DNA of 64,000 bases, from NCBI RefSeq assembly GCF_036689865.1, contig NZ_JBAHUQ010000033.1, forward strand, positions 1-64,000, read 5' to 3'. Below are positions 52,215 through 61,500 of this stretch, piece after piece; position 1 is the stretch's first letter, and the number at the start of each line of letters is the position of its first letter. This DNA comes from Magnetococcus sp. PR-3 (GTDB lineage: Bacteria; Pseudomonadota; Magnetococcia; Magnetococcales; Magnetococcaceae). The position numbers were made by a program, and so were the translations under genes. The notes beneath the pieces were generated by a model. It was not told the DNA's origin. It was given only the letters and a program-made list of their open reading frames with translations, and did not search any database.

Positions 52215-52843
52215 GGGGCCTGCTCCTTGAGTCGTGCAAAAAAGCGGTGAAGGATCATTGCTGTTGCTCCCCAAATTGTACGCCCTTGCCAGTGATAGTG
52301 ATAGCCTCCTTGTGGATTGATATGACGTCCCTCTTCCTCTTGCTGCCATAAAGGGTGTAGAGGAACGGTTAACAACTCCGCCACTTCTCTCGGGCAGGGG
52401 CTGACAGGAACGGCTTTGGGTAAGTAGGCAAACAGAGGCATAACCCGAAAACCGGTGGTGTGGGTGTCGTAGGGGATCATGCTGCCGAGAGGGATCAGCG
52501 CTTCGGCTGGTATATCAAGTTCTTCATGACACTCCCGCAGGGCTGTATCCAGTGGGGTTTGGTCAAAGGACTCTTTTTTCCCGCCCGGTAGGCCAATTTG
52601 CCCAGGATGATGGGGAATGTTCTCTGGGCGTTGGATCAATAAGGTATGCCAAAGCCCATGTTGACGCATTAAAACCACCACGACCGCAGCGGTACAGAGC
52701 TGGGGATCTTCCCAGGACCAATCTGCTGGGGGTTGATTTTGCTGAAGAGCTGCCGCAATCTCTTGCGATGAAAGCCGGTCCGGTAAATGGTCCGGCAGTG
52801 CTGATGTTAACGGATCTGGAGTGGAACCATGCATGACATGCAT
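52199..52843 (-). CDS. Nudix hydrolase, CoA pyrophosphatase type
   Basis: The 214-residue protein has the Nudix core with LPGGKKE and ALRECHEEL, and the preceding IQRPENIPHHPGQIGLPGG fits the NUDT7/NudL coenzyme A pyrophosphatase signature. It cleaves CoA and derivatives to 4'-phosphopantetheine compounds. ATG 52843 and ATG 52834 are both possible. The first 15 bases overlap the start of the divergent CDSGH gene in a near-perfect palindrome. Confidence 0.88.
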   Translation of the reverse strand: MHVMHGSTPDPLTSALPDHLPDRLSSQEIAAALQQNQPPADWSWEDPQLCTAAVVVVLMRQHGLWHTLLIQRPENIPHHPGQIGLPGGKKESFDQTPLDTALRECHEELDIPAEALIPLGSMIPYDTHTTGFRVMPLFAYLPKAVPVSPCPREVAELLTVPLHPLWQQEEEGRHINPQGGYHYHWQGRTIWGATAMILHRFFARLKEQAPCVLY

Positions 52844-53086
52844 CCCATTATCGTCCGGCTAGAGCCGGGAGAGTATCGAATTTGCCACTGTGGAGATAGT
52901 CTGGAACATCCGCTTTGTGACCGGCAACAAGGTCCTGTGTGCCGTAATGCGCAGGTTTTTTCTGTGGAAAAATCCCGTAATGTTCCCATCTGCCAGTGTG
53001 GTCGTACAGAAACAGCACCTGTTTGTGATGGTGCCCACGGCTACAGTCGAGAAGAGCGCGCACGCATTAAGCGACATAATGGTTAA
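52829..53086 (+). CDS. CDGSH iron-sulfur domain protein
   Basis: The 85-residue protein contains two CDGSH-type sites. The second (C55, C57, C66, H70 in CQCGRTETAPVCDGAH) is complete and should hold a [2Fe-2S] cluster. In the first (C19, C21, C30) the histidine position is glutamine (Q34), so it may be altered or empty. GGAG at 52818-52821 is the ribosome site. Its start overlaps the divergent Nudix start. Confidence 0.85.
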   Translation: MHDMHPIIVRLEPGEYRICHCGDSLEHPLCDRQQGPVCRNAQVFSVEKSRNVPICQCGRTETAPVCDGAHGYSREERARIKRHNG

Positions 53087-53121
53087 TGAGGCGCTATAAC
53101 ACGGCTAAGCCTAACTCTTGG

Positions 53122-54564
53122 TTAGCTTGAACCGCGAATATGAATGCCTTCTCGCTTGCTGGGCATGCTTGGGCTACGCTGGCGACGCTGGTAGTCCCCC
53201 AGGGTGCGCCCATTGCTTTTAGCCGGTTTGACAGAGGGCAGGGTAACCACATTGGCTGACTTGTCCTCTTGACGCTCCTGCTCGGTTGGTGGCTGGGTTG
53301 TAAAAACCAGCGAACCATCCGCCTTTCGGTAGCTGCGCAGGGACTGCCCATCATCTTTGCCTACTTGGATTGGAGCAACCTGCTTACGGGTTGGTTCAGT
53401 CAGTTTAATACTTTCTCGCTTAGCGGGCGCGCCCGCTCGGCTGAGTCCCATCCTTTGTTGCGCGGCCAAATAGGCTTTCTGTTTGGCTTTAAGAGACAAT
53501 CTTTGTGCCCGAGCTCGGTTTGCTTCACGGAGTGCAGCTGTCTTTGCCCGTCTTTCAGCCAGTGCCTCAAGCTGTTTTTTGCGTTTAAGCGCTTGTACCC
53601 TTTTACGCGATTCCAGTTGGGCGCGGCGTGCCTCTATACGTGCTCGTTCTTGAGCCAGTCGTTTGGTACGACGAGCCTCACGGCTGTCTGATACAGAGGC
53701 TTTGGTCGGAACGTTCACCTGAATTTTACGTTGTCCAACACCATCCAGCTTCTGGAAGGTCACCAAGCCATCCACTAAAGAGATCGGTTCGGATGGAGCC
53801 GGTAGATGCCTGGGGGGCTCTGGGTTTGACATGGTGCGCTGCCAAGCTTTGGGTGTGGTAGCCACCTGCTGAGCTTTTTTTGGTACCTTTTTGGCCGCTT
53901 GTTTGCGGCTAAGCTTGTCCATGCGCTCAATCTCACGAGAAAGCACCGCCAGATCAGCCAAGGCCAGATCCCAGCTACCTAGAGCTTCCGTTCCCTTCTT
54001 CTTTTTTAATGCCAACTCTGCCTGTCTGAATTTCCCATAGTGGGTCAGAACCTTCTGCACATAGCGGCGGGTTTGGGCAAAGGGTGGAATGGTGCCATAA
54101 CGTTCTACATTGCCGGGCCCCGCATTATATGCCGCTAACGCCAAGACCAGGCTGTCAAAACGTTTAAGTAACATTTTAAGATATTTAGCGCCACCACGTA
54201 GATTCTGTTCCGGATCATAAGGGTTGGCGACCCCCATATCTTTGGCGGTCAGGGGCATTAACTGCATTAACCCCATGGCACCGGTTTTTGAGACCGTATT
54301 GGGATTGTAAGACGACTCGGTCATGACCAGTGCTTTAAGTAGCTGGCGATCCAGGCCCATCTCATCTGCGACCTGTTCTGTGAGTCTATACAGATCCTTT
54401 TTAGCCGGCTTTACCGTGGCAAAAGCTGGCTGAGTGTAAAATAGCAGCCCAACGAGTACTAAGATAAGCGGTAGATGCCACTTAATTGACGACCACAGGG
54501 TATCTGTCCGTAGTGCGTTGAACGGCGATGGCTGAACAGTTTTGACTCTTCCTGGTAAGTGCAT
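53122..54564 (-). CDS. Lytic transglycosylase with SLT domain and basic coiled-coil tail
   Basis: The 480-residue protein has an N-terminal membrane or signal segment (about 31-49), an SLT domain (about 55-190; catalytic E83 in TESSYNP, GLMQLMP, AAYNAGPG) and a long Arg/Lys/Ala-rich coiled-coil region (about 290-385). The end has a DUF4124-like SYRKADGSLVFTTQPP motif. It cuts peptidoglycan in the periplasm. The only in-frame ATG before the SLT domain is at 54564, which makes it overlap pgeF by 106 bp; a non-ATG start nearer 54500 is possible. Confidence 0.85.
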   Translation of the reverse strand: MHLPGRVKTVQPSPFNALRTDTLWSSIKWHLPLILVLVGLLFYTQPAFATVKPAKKDLYRLTEQVADEMGLDRQLLKALVMTESSYNPNTVSKTGAMGLMQLMPLTAKDMGVANPYDPEQNLRGGAKYLKMLLKRFDSLVLALAAYNAGPGNVERYGTIPPFAQTRRYVQKVLTHYGKFRQAELALKKKKGTEALGSWDLALADLAVLSREIERMDKLSRKQAAKKVPKKAQQVATTPKAWQRTMSNPEPPRHLPAPSEPISLVDGLVTFQKLDGVGQRKIQVNVPTKASVSDSREARRTKRLAQERARIEARRAQLESRKRVQALKRKKQLEALAERRAKTAALREANRARAQRLSLKAKQKAYLAAQQRMGLSRAGAPAKRESIKLTEPTRKQVAPIQVGKDDGQSLRSYRKADGSLVFTTQPPTEQERQEDKSANVVTLPSVKPAKSNGRTLGDYQRRQRSPSMPSKREGIHIRGSS

Positions 54565-55244
54565 CGTTCGCAGTCGTACAAGTTTGCCTCACGAATACCA
54601 GCCAGTTGTAAACGCCGTTTGGCGAAGCCGGGCAGGTCGAACATCCAACGGTCCGAGTGGTGAGGCGAAGGGTTAAAAAAGATGGTGTTGCCACCATGAT
54701 CCGTTAATAACCGTGCATAAAATGCGCCATCCACTTCATATTGGTTTTGCTGGATGCATGGCCCGAGCATAGCGATGGTTTCATCGGGCTGAGCTCCGAG
54801 GCGTTGCATGCCATGGAGGCAGCTCTCTAAAATCCCCTCTACGGCCCCCCGCCATCCGGCGTGGGCGGCACCAATGACACCACTTTGGGGGTGGGCAAAG
54901 AGTACGGGTAGGCAATCCGCCGTCATCATGCCCAAAACCAGGTTGGGTTGGTTGGTGACCAAGGCATCGGCTTGGGGGGGTTGTTTGGGGGGGGCGCCCT
55001 CAATAATAGCGGTGGTGTTGCCATGAACTTGTTGGGCATACAGCACCGTTAAGCCTTCATACCCTAAATGATGATGAAGACGCCGCCGGTTTTCTAAAAC
55101 AGACTCTGGGTTATCGCCAACATGATCGCCTAGATTAAGGTCCGCATAATTTCCGCGACTTACACCGCCTTGTCGATCGGTTTGAAAGGTGTGGATAGGT
55201 GCTAAAACAGGAAATGTTCGGTCATCTAGCAGCATAGCGCTCAC
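54459..55244 (-). CDS. pgeF: PgeF, peptidoglycan editing factor / purine nucleoside phosphorylase family
   Basis: The 261-residue protein has the zinc residues of the YfiH/LACC1 family in QQVHG, TADCLPV and AHAGWRG. In E. coli the family prevents wrong amino acids entering peptidoglycan; related enzymes act on purine nucleosides. The end FSHRRSTHYG...GRQLSGIY matches the family, so the gene is complete despite overlapping the transglycosylase start. The wall link of both genes fits coupling. Confidence 0.92.
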   Translation of the reverse strand: MSAMLLDDRTFPVLAPIHTFQTDRQGGVSRGNYADLNLGDHVGDNPESVLENRRRLHHHLGYEGLTVLYAQQVHGNTTAIIEGAPPKQPPQADALVTNQPNLVLGMMTADCLPVLFAHPQSGVIGAAHAGWRGAVEGILESCLHGMQRLGAQPDETIAMLGPCIQQNQYEVDGAFYARLLTDHGGNTIFFNPSPHHSDRWMFDLPGFAKRRLQLAGIREANLYDCERCTYQEESKLFSHRRSTHYGQIPCGRQLSGIYRLS

Positions 55245-55382
55245 TTTTTGGTTGCGTTGGTTACCCCTTCTTTATTATCATGCGCGTTTTTTCTGTTCAA
55301 AGCTTCCTTGCTCCTTTTTAGCAGTTCCACAGTTGGGTGGTACTGGTAAAGGGGCTACATCGAGGCAATGAGTTGGCTTCGT

Positions 55383-55396
55383 CATCCGAAAGGAGG
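55383..55396 (+). promoter_or_regulatory. Candidate S6:S18 binding element and ribosome site of rpsF
   Basis: CATCCGAAAGGAGG combines a CCG element with the strong ribosome site AAGGAGG (55390-55396). The S6:S18 complex represses rpsF operons in many bacteria through a leader hairpin with a CCG bulge. I did not work out the full fold, so the call is tentative. Confidence 0.3.
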
Positions 55397-55403
55397 TGCC
55401 TAA

Positions 55404-55838
55404 GTGGCATTCTACGAAAGTATCTATATTCTCAGGGCTGACCTGACCACCGAACAGGTGGAAGGTGTCAACAAACGCTTCAGCGATAACGTTGAAGCAA
55501 CAGGCGGTAAGGTTATCCGTACCGAGCTGTGGGGCCGTCGTCAATTGGCTTACTTGGTTAACAAGAACGCCAAAGGCTACTACGTCTTCCATATTCTGGA
55601 AGGTGAAGGTTCCATGGTACATGATCTGGAAGCTAAGCTTCGCATCGATGAAGATGTGCTGAAATTCCAGAACGTCCGCATCGAAGGTATCACAGAAGCT
55701 GCTTCTCCACTGGCACCTGAAGAAGAGGTCCGTGAAGAGGAAAAGCCTGAAGAAAAAGCAGCTGAAGATACCCCTGCCGAAGTGGTTGCCGAAGAGGCTC
55801 CCGCAGCTGAAGAGGGTTCCGCTGAAGCGGGTGCCTAA
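55404..55838 (+). CDS. rpsF: 30S ribosomal protein S6
   Basis: The start is GTG 55404 with AAGGAGG seven bases upstream; the protein has 144 residues beginning MAFYESIYI. The S6 core covers about 1-98 (WGRRQLAYLV, KGYYVF, RIDEDVLKFQNVRI). The C-terminus is a 45-residue acidic tail rich in Glu, Ala and Pro, longer than the short polyglutamate tail of E. coli S6. S6 pairs with S18 in the small subunit. It leads the rpsF-priB-rpsR-rplI group. Confidence 0.97.
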   Translation: MAFYESIYILRADLTTEQVEGVNKRFSDNVEATGGKVIRTELWGRRQLAYLVNKNAKGYYVFHILEGEGSMVHDLEAKLRIDEDVLKFQNVRIEGITEAASPLAPEEEVREEEKPEEKAAEDTPAEVVAEEAPAAEEGSAEAGA

Positions 55839-55843
55839 TTACC

Positions 55844-56236
55844 ATGTCTCGGCCTGTTGCCGATGAAGAGCCTCTCAATGAGGTGGTGTTAAGTGGTTTA
55901 GTGGTTGAAGAACCCGAACTACGTTATACACCAGCTGGTACGGCGGTCTTAACTTGGTTGGTTGAACATCAGTCCCAAGTTTCTGATCTCCCGCCCTTAA
56001 CACATGCAACTGTACAGATGTATGTGGTTGTGCTTGGGGATCTGGCGGCTCAATGGCAAAAGGTTAAGCAAGGTGACTCTGTACGTGTTCGGGGAAAGTT
56101 AAACCGAAAGCGTCATCAGCGACAGGATCAGATCCGTTGGGGTCGTTTTGAATTGGTCGCCCGACAGGTCAAGATGGAATCAGCCTCCGCTGGGGTTACT
56201 CCCAGTGGTAATGAGATGGATAGTGATCATGAGTGA
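55844..56236 (+). CDS. priB: Primosomal replication protein PriB (OB-fold)
   Basis: The 130-residue protein has a single-strand-binding OB fold ([34 protein letters not shown]). Its place between rpsF and rpsR is the classic priB position. PriB helps restart stalled replication forks with PriA. It is somewhat longer than E. coli PriB because of N- and C-terminal additions. The stop overlaps rpsR by 8 bp. Confidence 0.88.
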   Translation: MSRPVADEEPLNEVVLSGLVVEEPELRYTPAGTAVLTWLVEHQSQVSDLPPLTHATVQMYVVVLGDLAAQWQKVKQGDSVRVRGKLNRKRHQRQDQIRWGRFELVARQVKMESASAGVTPSGNEMDSDHE

Positions 56237-56531
56237 AGATAATAAGCAAGAACAGTCCGATGAAGGTCGTGGTGGCCGTGGTGGCCCTGCTCGCCCTCTG
56301 GCCAGCGCACGTCGTCCTTACTTCCGTCGCCGCAAAGTCTGCCCTTTCTGCGCCGACAAAGGGCTGAAAATTGACTATAAGGACCCTAAAATGCTGGGTC
56401 GTTACATCACCGAGCGCGGTAAAATGGTACCTAGCCGCATCACCGGTGTATGTGCTCCGCATCAGCGTAAGCTCTCAACCGCCATCAAGCGTGCACGCAA
56501 CATCGCACTGCTGCCCTTCATTGTGAAGTGA
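56229..56531 (+). CDS. rpsR: 30S ribosomal protein S18
   Basis: ATG 56229 gives 100 residues; a longer frame from 56148 lies inside priB and is rejected. The core [13 protein letters not shown]...[17 protein letters not shown] is diagnostic. The N-terminus has an extra Gly/Arg-rich stretch (GGRGGRGG region). A CACC-TTCG-GGTG tetraloop hairpin follows at 56543-56554. Confidence 0.97.
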   Translation: MSEDNKQEQSDEGRGGRGGPARPLASARRPYFRRRKVCPFCADKGLKIDYKDPKMLGRYITERGKMVPSRITGVCAPHQRKLSTAIKRARNIALLPFIVK

Positions 56532-56572
56532 TGGAGGTTACGCACCTTCGGGTGTGTTGACCGGAACAGTTC

Positions 56573-57538
56573 ATGGAGCGCATACTCTACCACCCTGCGG
56601 TATCAGGCCTGTTATCAGCCCTGATGGTTACCGCCATAACTACCGGCTCTCATCTGGCGCCGTTGGCTATTGTGTTGATCTCCCTGCCACTCTATATGAC
56701 AGGGTTTCGCAATGGGAGTAGAGCTGCGCTACTGGCTCTGCTGGTTCCAGTGCTGGCACTGGGCTTTCAGGCCAAAGACCCCTTGGCCGCCCTGTTTTTG
56801 ATTGGCCCCTATCTGGTTCTGCCTTGGCTTGTGGTCAAGATGATTCGGGATATGGGCTATGGCATACAGCAGGCCATGGGTATGGGCTTTCTGTTTGGCT
56901 GTTTTGCCGTTGTTCTTGCAACGGCCAGTGCCCCCAGTAGTGATACGGATTCTTTGATGAATCGCTACTTGGAGACACAGAAAACAGCCATTTTGAAAGA
57001 GGCGGGAAAACAGCAAAAAGGTGTTCAGGCTTTTACAGCTGAGCAGAAAGTGCAACTGGAAGAGACGATTGACCAAATCGTTCTGACAGTGCGCTATCTG
57101 TTTGCCTCTCTGCTGGCGTTGACGTGGTTTTTAATCCAAGCCATCAATCTACACTTAAGCCGGGTTATGCTCACTGCACAAGGGGCGTGGCATGGTGAAA
57201 GTGAAGAGCGGTTAAGATCCATGCGTCTACCCCTGCGGTGGGTATGGGCGATCTTGCTGCTGGTTGGGGTGAGCTACGTTGGTTCAGGAACGGTACAGCA
57301 ACTGGCTGTCAACTTGTTGCTGTTTGCGCTTATCCCTTACCTGTTTCAAGGGTGGGCGATCCTGGATAGCTGGTTCCGCTATAAACAGATTAAGCGTCAT
57401 ATCCGTTTGCTCTTTTGGGCCATGGTTGTGGTGTTCTGGTTACAACAATTTATGCTAATGCTGGTCCTTTTGGGCCTGTTCGATACATGGTTTGATTTCC
57501 GCAAAAAGATGGCGGGAACGCAAAATAGGGAAGGGTGA
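56573..57538 (+). CDS. DUF2232-type integral membrane protein
   Basis: The 321-residue protein has about eight hydrophobic helices and a central soluble stretch (about 125-165). Proteins of the DUF2232 family often lie between rpsR and rplI in alphaproteobacteria and other lines, as here. Function is unknown. The stop lies at the base of an AAGGGT-GAAA-ACCCTT hairpin before rplI. Confidence 0.8.
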   Translation: MERILYHPAVSGLLSALMVTAITTGSHLAPLAIVLISLPLYMTGFRNGSRAALLALLVPVLALGFQAKDPLAALFLIGPYLVLPWLVVKMIRDMGYGIQQAMGMGFLFGCFAVVLATASAPSSDTDSLMNRYLETQKTAILKEAGKQQKGVQAFTAEQKVQLEETIDQIVLTVRYLFASLLALTWFLIQAINLHLSRVMLTAQGAWHGESEERLRSMRLPLRWVWAILLLVGVSYVGSGTVQQLAVNLLLFALIPYLFQGWAILDSWFRYKQIKRHIRLLFWAMVVVFWLQQFMLMLVLLGLFDTWFDFRKKMAGTQNREG

Positions 57539-57559
57539 AAACCCTTTCGGGAGGTAAGG

Positions 57560-58009
57560 ATGGAAGTGATCCTTCTGGAAAAGATTGGTAAAATCGGCAA
57601 CCTGGGCGAAGTAGTCAAGGTCCGTGCCGGTTATGGCCGTAACTATCTCATCCCCCAAGGTAAGGCTCTGCCTGCTACGGATGAGAACAAAGCGGTTTTT
57701 GAAACTCAGCGTGCTGAGTATGAAGCACGTCAAGCTGAGATCCTGGCTGAAGCCGAAACACTGGCTAGCAAGGTGGATGAAGTGGCCGTCGTGCTGGAGC
57801 GTCCAGCCGGTGCCATGGATAAGCTGTTTGGTTCTGTTACCAACGCTGACATTGCTGCTTTCTATAAAGAGCAGGGGCTGAGTATTCCCCGTAATGTCAT
57901 TGATGTCCTGCAGCCCATCCGTACCTTGGGTGAGCATCAGGTTCGTGTACGTTTGCACCCTGATGTTGTGCGCGTTATGAGCATCAATGTTGAGCGTGCG
58001 GTTAAATAA
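57560..58009 (+). CDS. rplI: 50S ribosomal protein L9
   Basis: The 149-residue protein begins MEVILLEKIGKIGNLG and has the conserved VKVRAGYGRNYLIPQGKA motif, a connecting helix and the C-terminal domain. GGGAGG is the ribosome site. It ends the ribosomal group; an AATCACC-TTTG-GGTGATT hairpin lies over the stop (58008-58025). Confidence 0.97.
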   Translation: MEVILLEKIGKIGNLGEVVKVRAGYGRNYLIPQGKALPATDENKAVFETQRAEYEARQAEILAEAETLASKVDEVAVVLERPAGAMDKLFGSVTNADIAAFYKEQGLSIPRNVIDVLQPIRTLGEHQVRVRLHPDVVRVMSINVERAVK

Positions 58010-58070
58010 TCACCTTTGGGTGATTGATTGATCGACCTTAAGGGTAACCGTCTAAGTTTGGAGCAGAGTA

Positions 58071-58301
58071 ATGCCGCTTTACGACTATAAATGCGACAGC
58101 TGCGACCACACATTTGAGGTTCAGCATAGTATGTCTGAAACGCCTAAGTTGGCGTGCCCCAAATGTGAGGCCAAAGAGATCCGCAAAATTCTATCCACTG
58201 GTGGAATCGTTGGTTCTACGAAAATGGGTCAGGATAGTGCACCACCGTCACCTTGTGCGGGCGGGGCCTGCGGCATGGGTGGGGGATGTCCCATCGCATG
58301 A
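58071..58301 (+). CDS. FmdB-type zinc ribbon protein
   Basis: The 76-residue protein begins MPLYDYKCDSCDHTFE and has a second CxxC (CPKC), the FmdB/CxxC_CXXC_SSSS zinc ribbon. The Gly/Cys-rich end (CAGGACGMGGGCP) is typical of the family. Some members regulate formamidase genes, but most are uncharacterised. A terminator follows. Confidence 0.9.
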   Translation: MPLYDYKCDSCDHTFEVQHSMSETPKLACPKCEAKEIRKILSTGGIVGSTKMGQDSAPPSPCAGGACGMGGGCPIA

Positions 58302-58323
58302 CGAAAAGGTACCCTTGAAAATA

Positions 58324-58364
58324 AAAATGGCGTATTCCACATGTTGGAATGCGCCATTTTTTTT
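58324..58364 (+). terminator. Intrinsic terminator after the FmdB-type gene
   Basis: AAAATGGCG (58324-58332) pairs with CGCCATTTT (58352-58360), and ATTCCA with TGGAAT inside, joined by a T-G pair; the loop is 5 bases. Eight T follow (58357-58364). Confidence 0.92.
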
Positions 58365-58562
58365 GTAGGCAACTGTTTGATAAATGTAAGAATATGTTTG
58401 TGTTGGCAAGGCGTTCTCTTTATAGATGTCCGCCAGTGTGGTGTCTGCAGCAAGAAAAAGCGTTTTGTTTCCATAAAAAATTATGAAAAACTGAGTGATA
58501 GCCAACTTGATTAATGAAGGATGCCTACCTCTCTAACCCTGCAAGTTTAGAAGGTATGGGGG

Positions 58563-61500
58563 ATGTTTATGACATTGTGGTCACAATTTTTTATTTCTCA
58601 GGATCAAAAAGGTTTGGCGGTTTATGAAGGGATCTATGATCCACTCTTAGTCTCACTGTCGGTCATGATCTCTATCTTGGCTGCCTATACCGCTTTTCAG
58701 CTATCCAGCCGATTGAGGGATGAGAATCGGTCTGTGGTTATGGCGTGGCGTGCGGGTGGGGCCATTGCTCTGGGCATGGGCATTTGGGCCATGCACTTTG
58801 TGGGCATGTTGGCTTTTCGGCTGGAATGCACGGTTTCCTATGATCCTTGGGTGACCTTGATCTCAATTGTGCCTGGTTTTGGAGCCGCTTGGATGGCCCT
58901 GGGGGTATTGGGTAGAGGTCAAGCAACCTGGCACACCTTTGTTTCCCGTGGTGTGGTTATGGGGGGCGGTATTGGCGCACTCCACTATTCTGGCATGGCG
59001 GCGATGGAGATGGATGCCATTTTGCGCTATGACCCTTTTCTCTTTTTACTCTCAGTTGCCGTAGCGATTTTTTTGGCGGTGATTGCACTTTCCGTTAAAT
59101 CATTTTTACAACACCATACACCTCTTGGGCCGGGTCATCTCTCTTCATTGATTGGTGGCATTATTATGGGGGGCTCAGTCAGCGGTATGCACTACACGGC
59201 AATGGAAGCCGCCTATTTTATTCCACTTGGTCAACCGAGCAGCTATACCGTAAACAGCCCTTTACCTTTAGCTGTGGCCGTCTCTTTAACCACACTGACG
59301 CTGCTGGTTATCGCCTGGGTCAGTGCGCTTGCAGGCCGCCGTCTGTCGAGTAGCCGTCGCTGGATGAACTCTATTTTACAAAACATGAGCCAAGGTTTTG
59401 TGATGATGGATTTAAAAGGGCGGGTGTTAGAGGCTAACCCCACGCTTCTTACATGGACTGGGGAAACTCAAAGCACACTGCAGGGAACCCCTTTTCCTCA
59501 CTTAGTTTGTGGAGAAGAGCAGCCGCGTCTGGAGGGGTTTTTAAAGAAAATGGGGCAAGGTACACCTGTGCGGTGCTCTATCCATTTAAATTGCGGTGAT
59601 CACCGACGTATACCCGTGCAGTTGCATGGTAACCCTCACCATGATGAAGAGGGGGGGATTATTGGTATCTATGCCATTCTTACAGACATCCGAGCAGAAC
59701 AAGAGGCGGCCCAAGCGTTGAGTGATGCCAAGGAGGCCGCCGAACTCGCCAGTCGGGCTAAAGGGGAGTTTTTGGCCAATATGAGCCATGAAATCCGCAC
59801 CCCAATGAATGCCATTCTCGGTATGACACATTTGTGTTTACAGACAGAATTAAATGATCGGCAGCGCCATTTTTTGGAGAAGGTCCACAATGCTGGAAAC
59901 TCTTTATTGCGTATTCTGAATGATATTTTGGATTTTTCTAAAATTGAAGCCGGTAAGTTGGAGATTGAAAAGGCCCCCCTGCGTATTGATGATGTATTGA
60001 CATCGTTAGCGGACCTTATGGCCATTCGAGCCGATGAGAAGAAGCTAGAGTTGCTCTTTCATCGCGATGCAAAACTACCGGACTTGCTCGAAGGCGACCC
60101 GCTACGTCTGGGGCAGATCTTGATTAATTTAGTGGGCAACGCATTAAAATTCACAGACCGTGGCGAGGTGGTGGTCCGTATTGAATTAATTGATACGCAT
60201 CAGCAAGGTGTACTGGTTCGTTTTTCTGTTGAAGATACAGGAATTGGCATGACAAAAAGCCAAGTTTCTAATCTTTTTCAGGCTTTTAAACAGGCGGATA
60301 GTAGTACGACACGTCGCTATGGTGGAACCGGCCTGGGTCTGGCCATTAGTCAGCGGCTTGTTCAGTTAATGGGGGGGGAGCTCACCGTTCAAAGTAAACC
60401 AAAACAGGGGAGTACGTTTAGTTTTGACCTCGAGTTGGGCATACGGCACGGTGGCTTGCTCTCCGCTTCACACCAACTCCCTGAAGGTTTGAAAGTGTTG
60501 GTGGTGGATGATAATGCGCTGGCTCAGAATATTTTAAAGGATATGTTGGGTGGGTTTGGGTTGGAGGTGACAACCGCTGCATCTGGCGAAGAGGCTTTGC
60601 AGGCCATTGCGCAAATACCGGATCCTTTTGATTTTGTGCTGATGGATTGGCAAATGCCAGGGTTGAATGGCATTGAAACCAGTCAAAAAATTAGAGAAAG
60701 TCTGCAAGGGGCAGATATGCCCACCATCATTATGGTCACCGCCTATGGGCGAGAAGAGGTGATGCACAAGGCTGACCAAGCTGAGCTGGATGGCTTTTTA
60801 ATTAAACCGGTTAATCCCTCAATGTTGCTGGATGCCATTACCCAACTGCAGGCCAAGAAAGAGCCCTCTACGCACAGTTGGCAGCGGCCTGTCCAAAAGC
60901 GTGCTGACCCCATTATGGTTCCTGATTTGCGTGGCAAAACTCTGCTCATGGCAGAAGATAACCCGCTTAATATTGAGGTCGTTCAGGAGTTATTGGTGCC
61001 AACGGGTGTGACATTGGATTGTGTGGAAAATGGTTTGCAAGCTGTAGAAGCGGCACAGGCAGCTCCTTATGCTCTGATCTTAATGGATCTACAGATGCCG
61101 GTGATGGATGGTATTGAAGCCACCAAGCAGATCCTGCAATCTCAAGGTAACGATGCTCCGCCTATTTTGGCCTTAACTGCCAATGCGCTATCGGGTGATC
61201 GTGAACGTTGTTTGGCGTTAGGTATGAAAGACCATATTGCCAAACCGCTCATTCCTGAGCTGTTTTACGCAACCTTGGCCAAACACCTAAAGGTACCAAC
61301 AACATCGGTACAGCATGCGCTCACACCAGCACAAGAGACAGGTTTACCTGAAAATGGACCTGAAGGAGTAGCCTTGGAACAGGCTTGGATTGCCCTGAAC
61401 CGTAATACCCCGTTAATGATAAAATTATTAGAGGGGGTACGGGATCAATGGGGTGTGCAAGTGACGCAGTTAGAAGAGTGGGTTGTGCAAGCTCACCACC

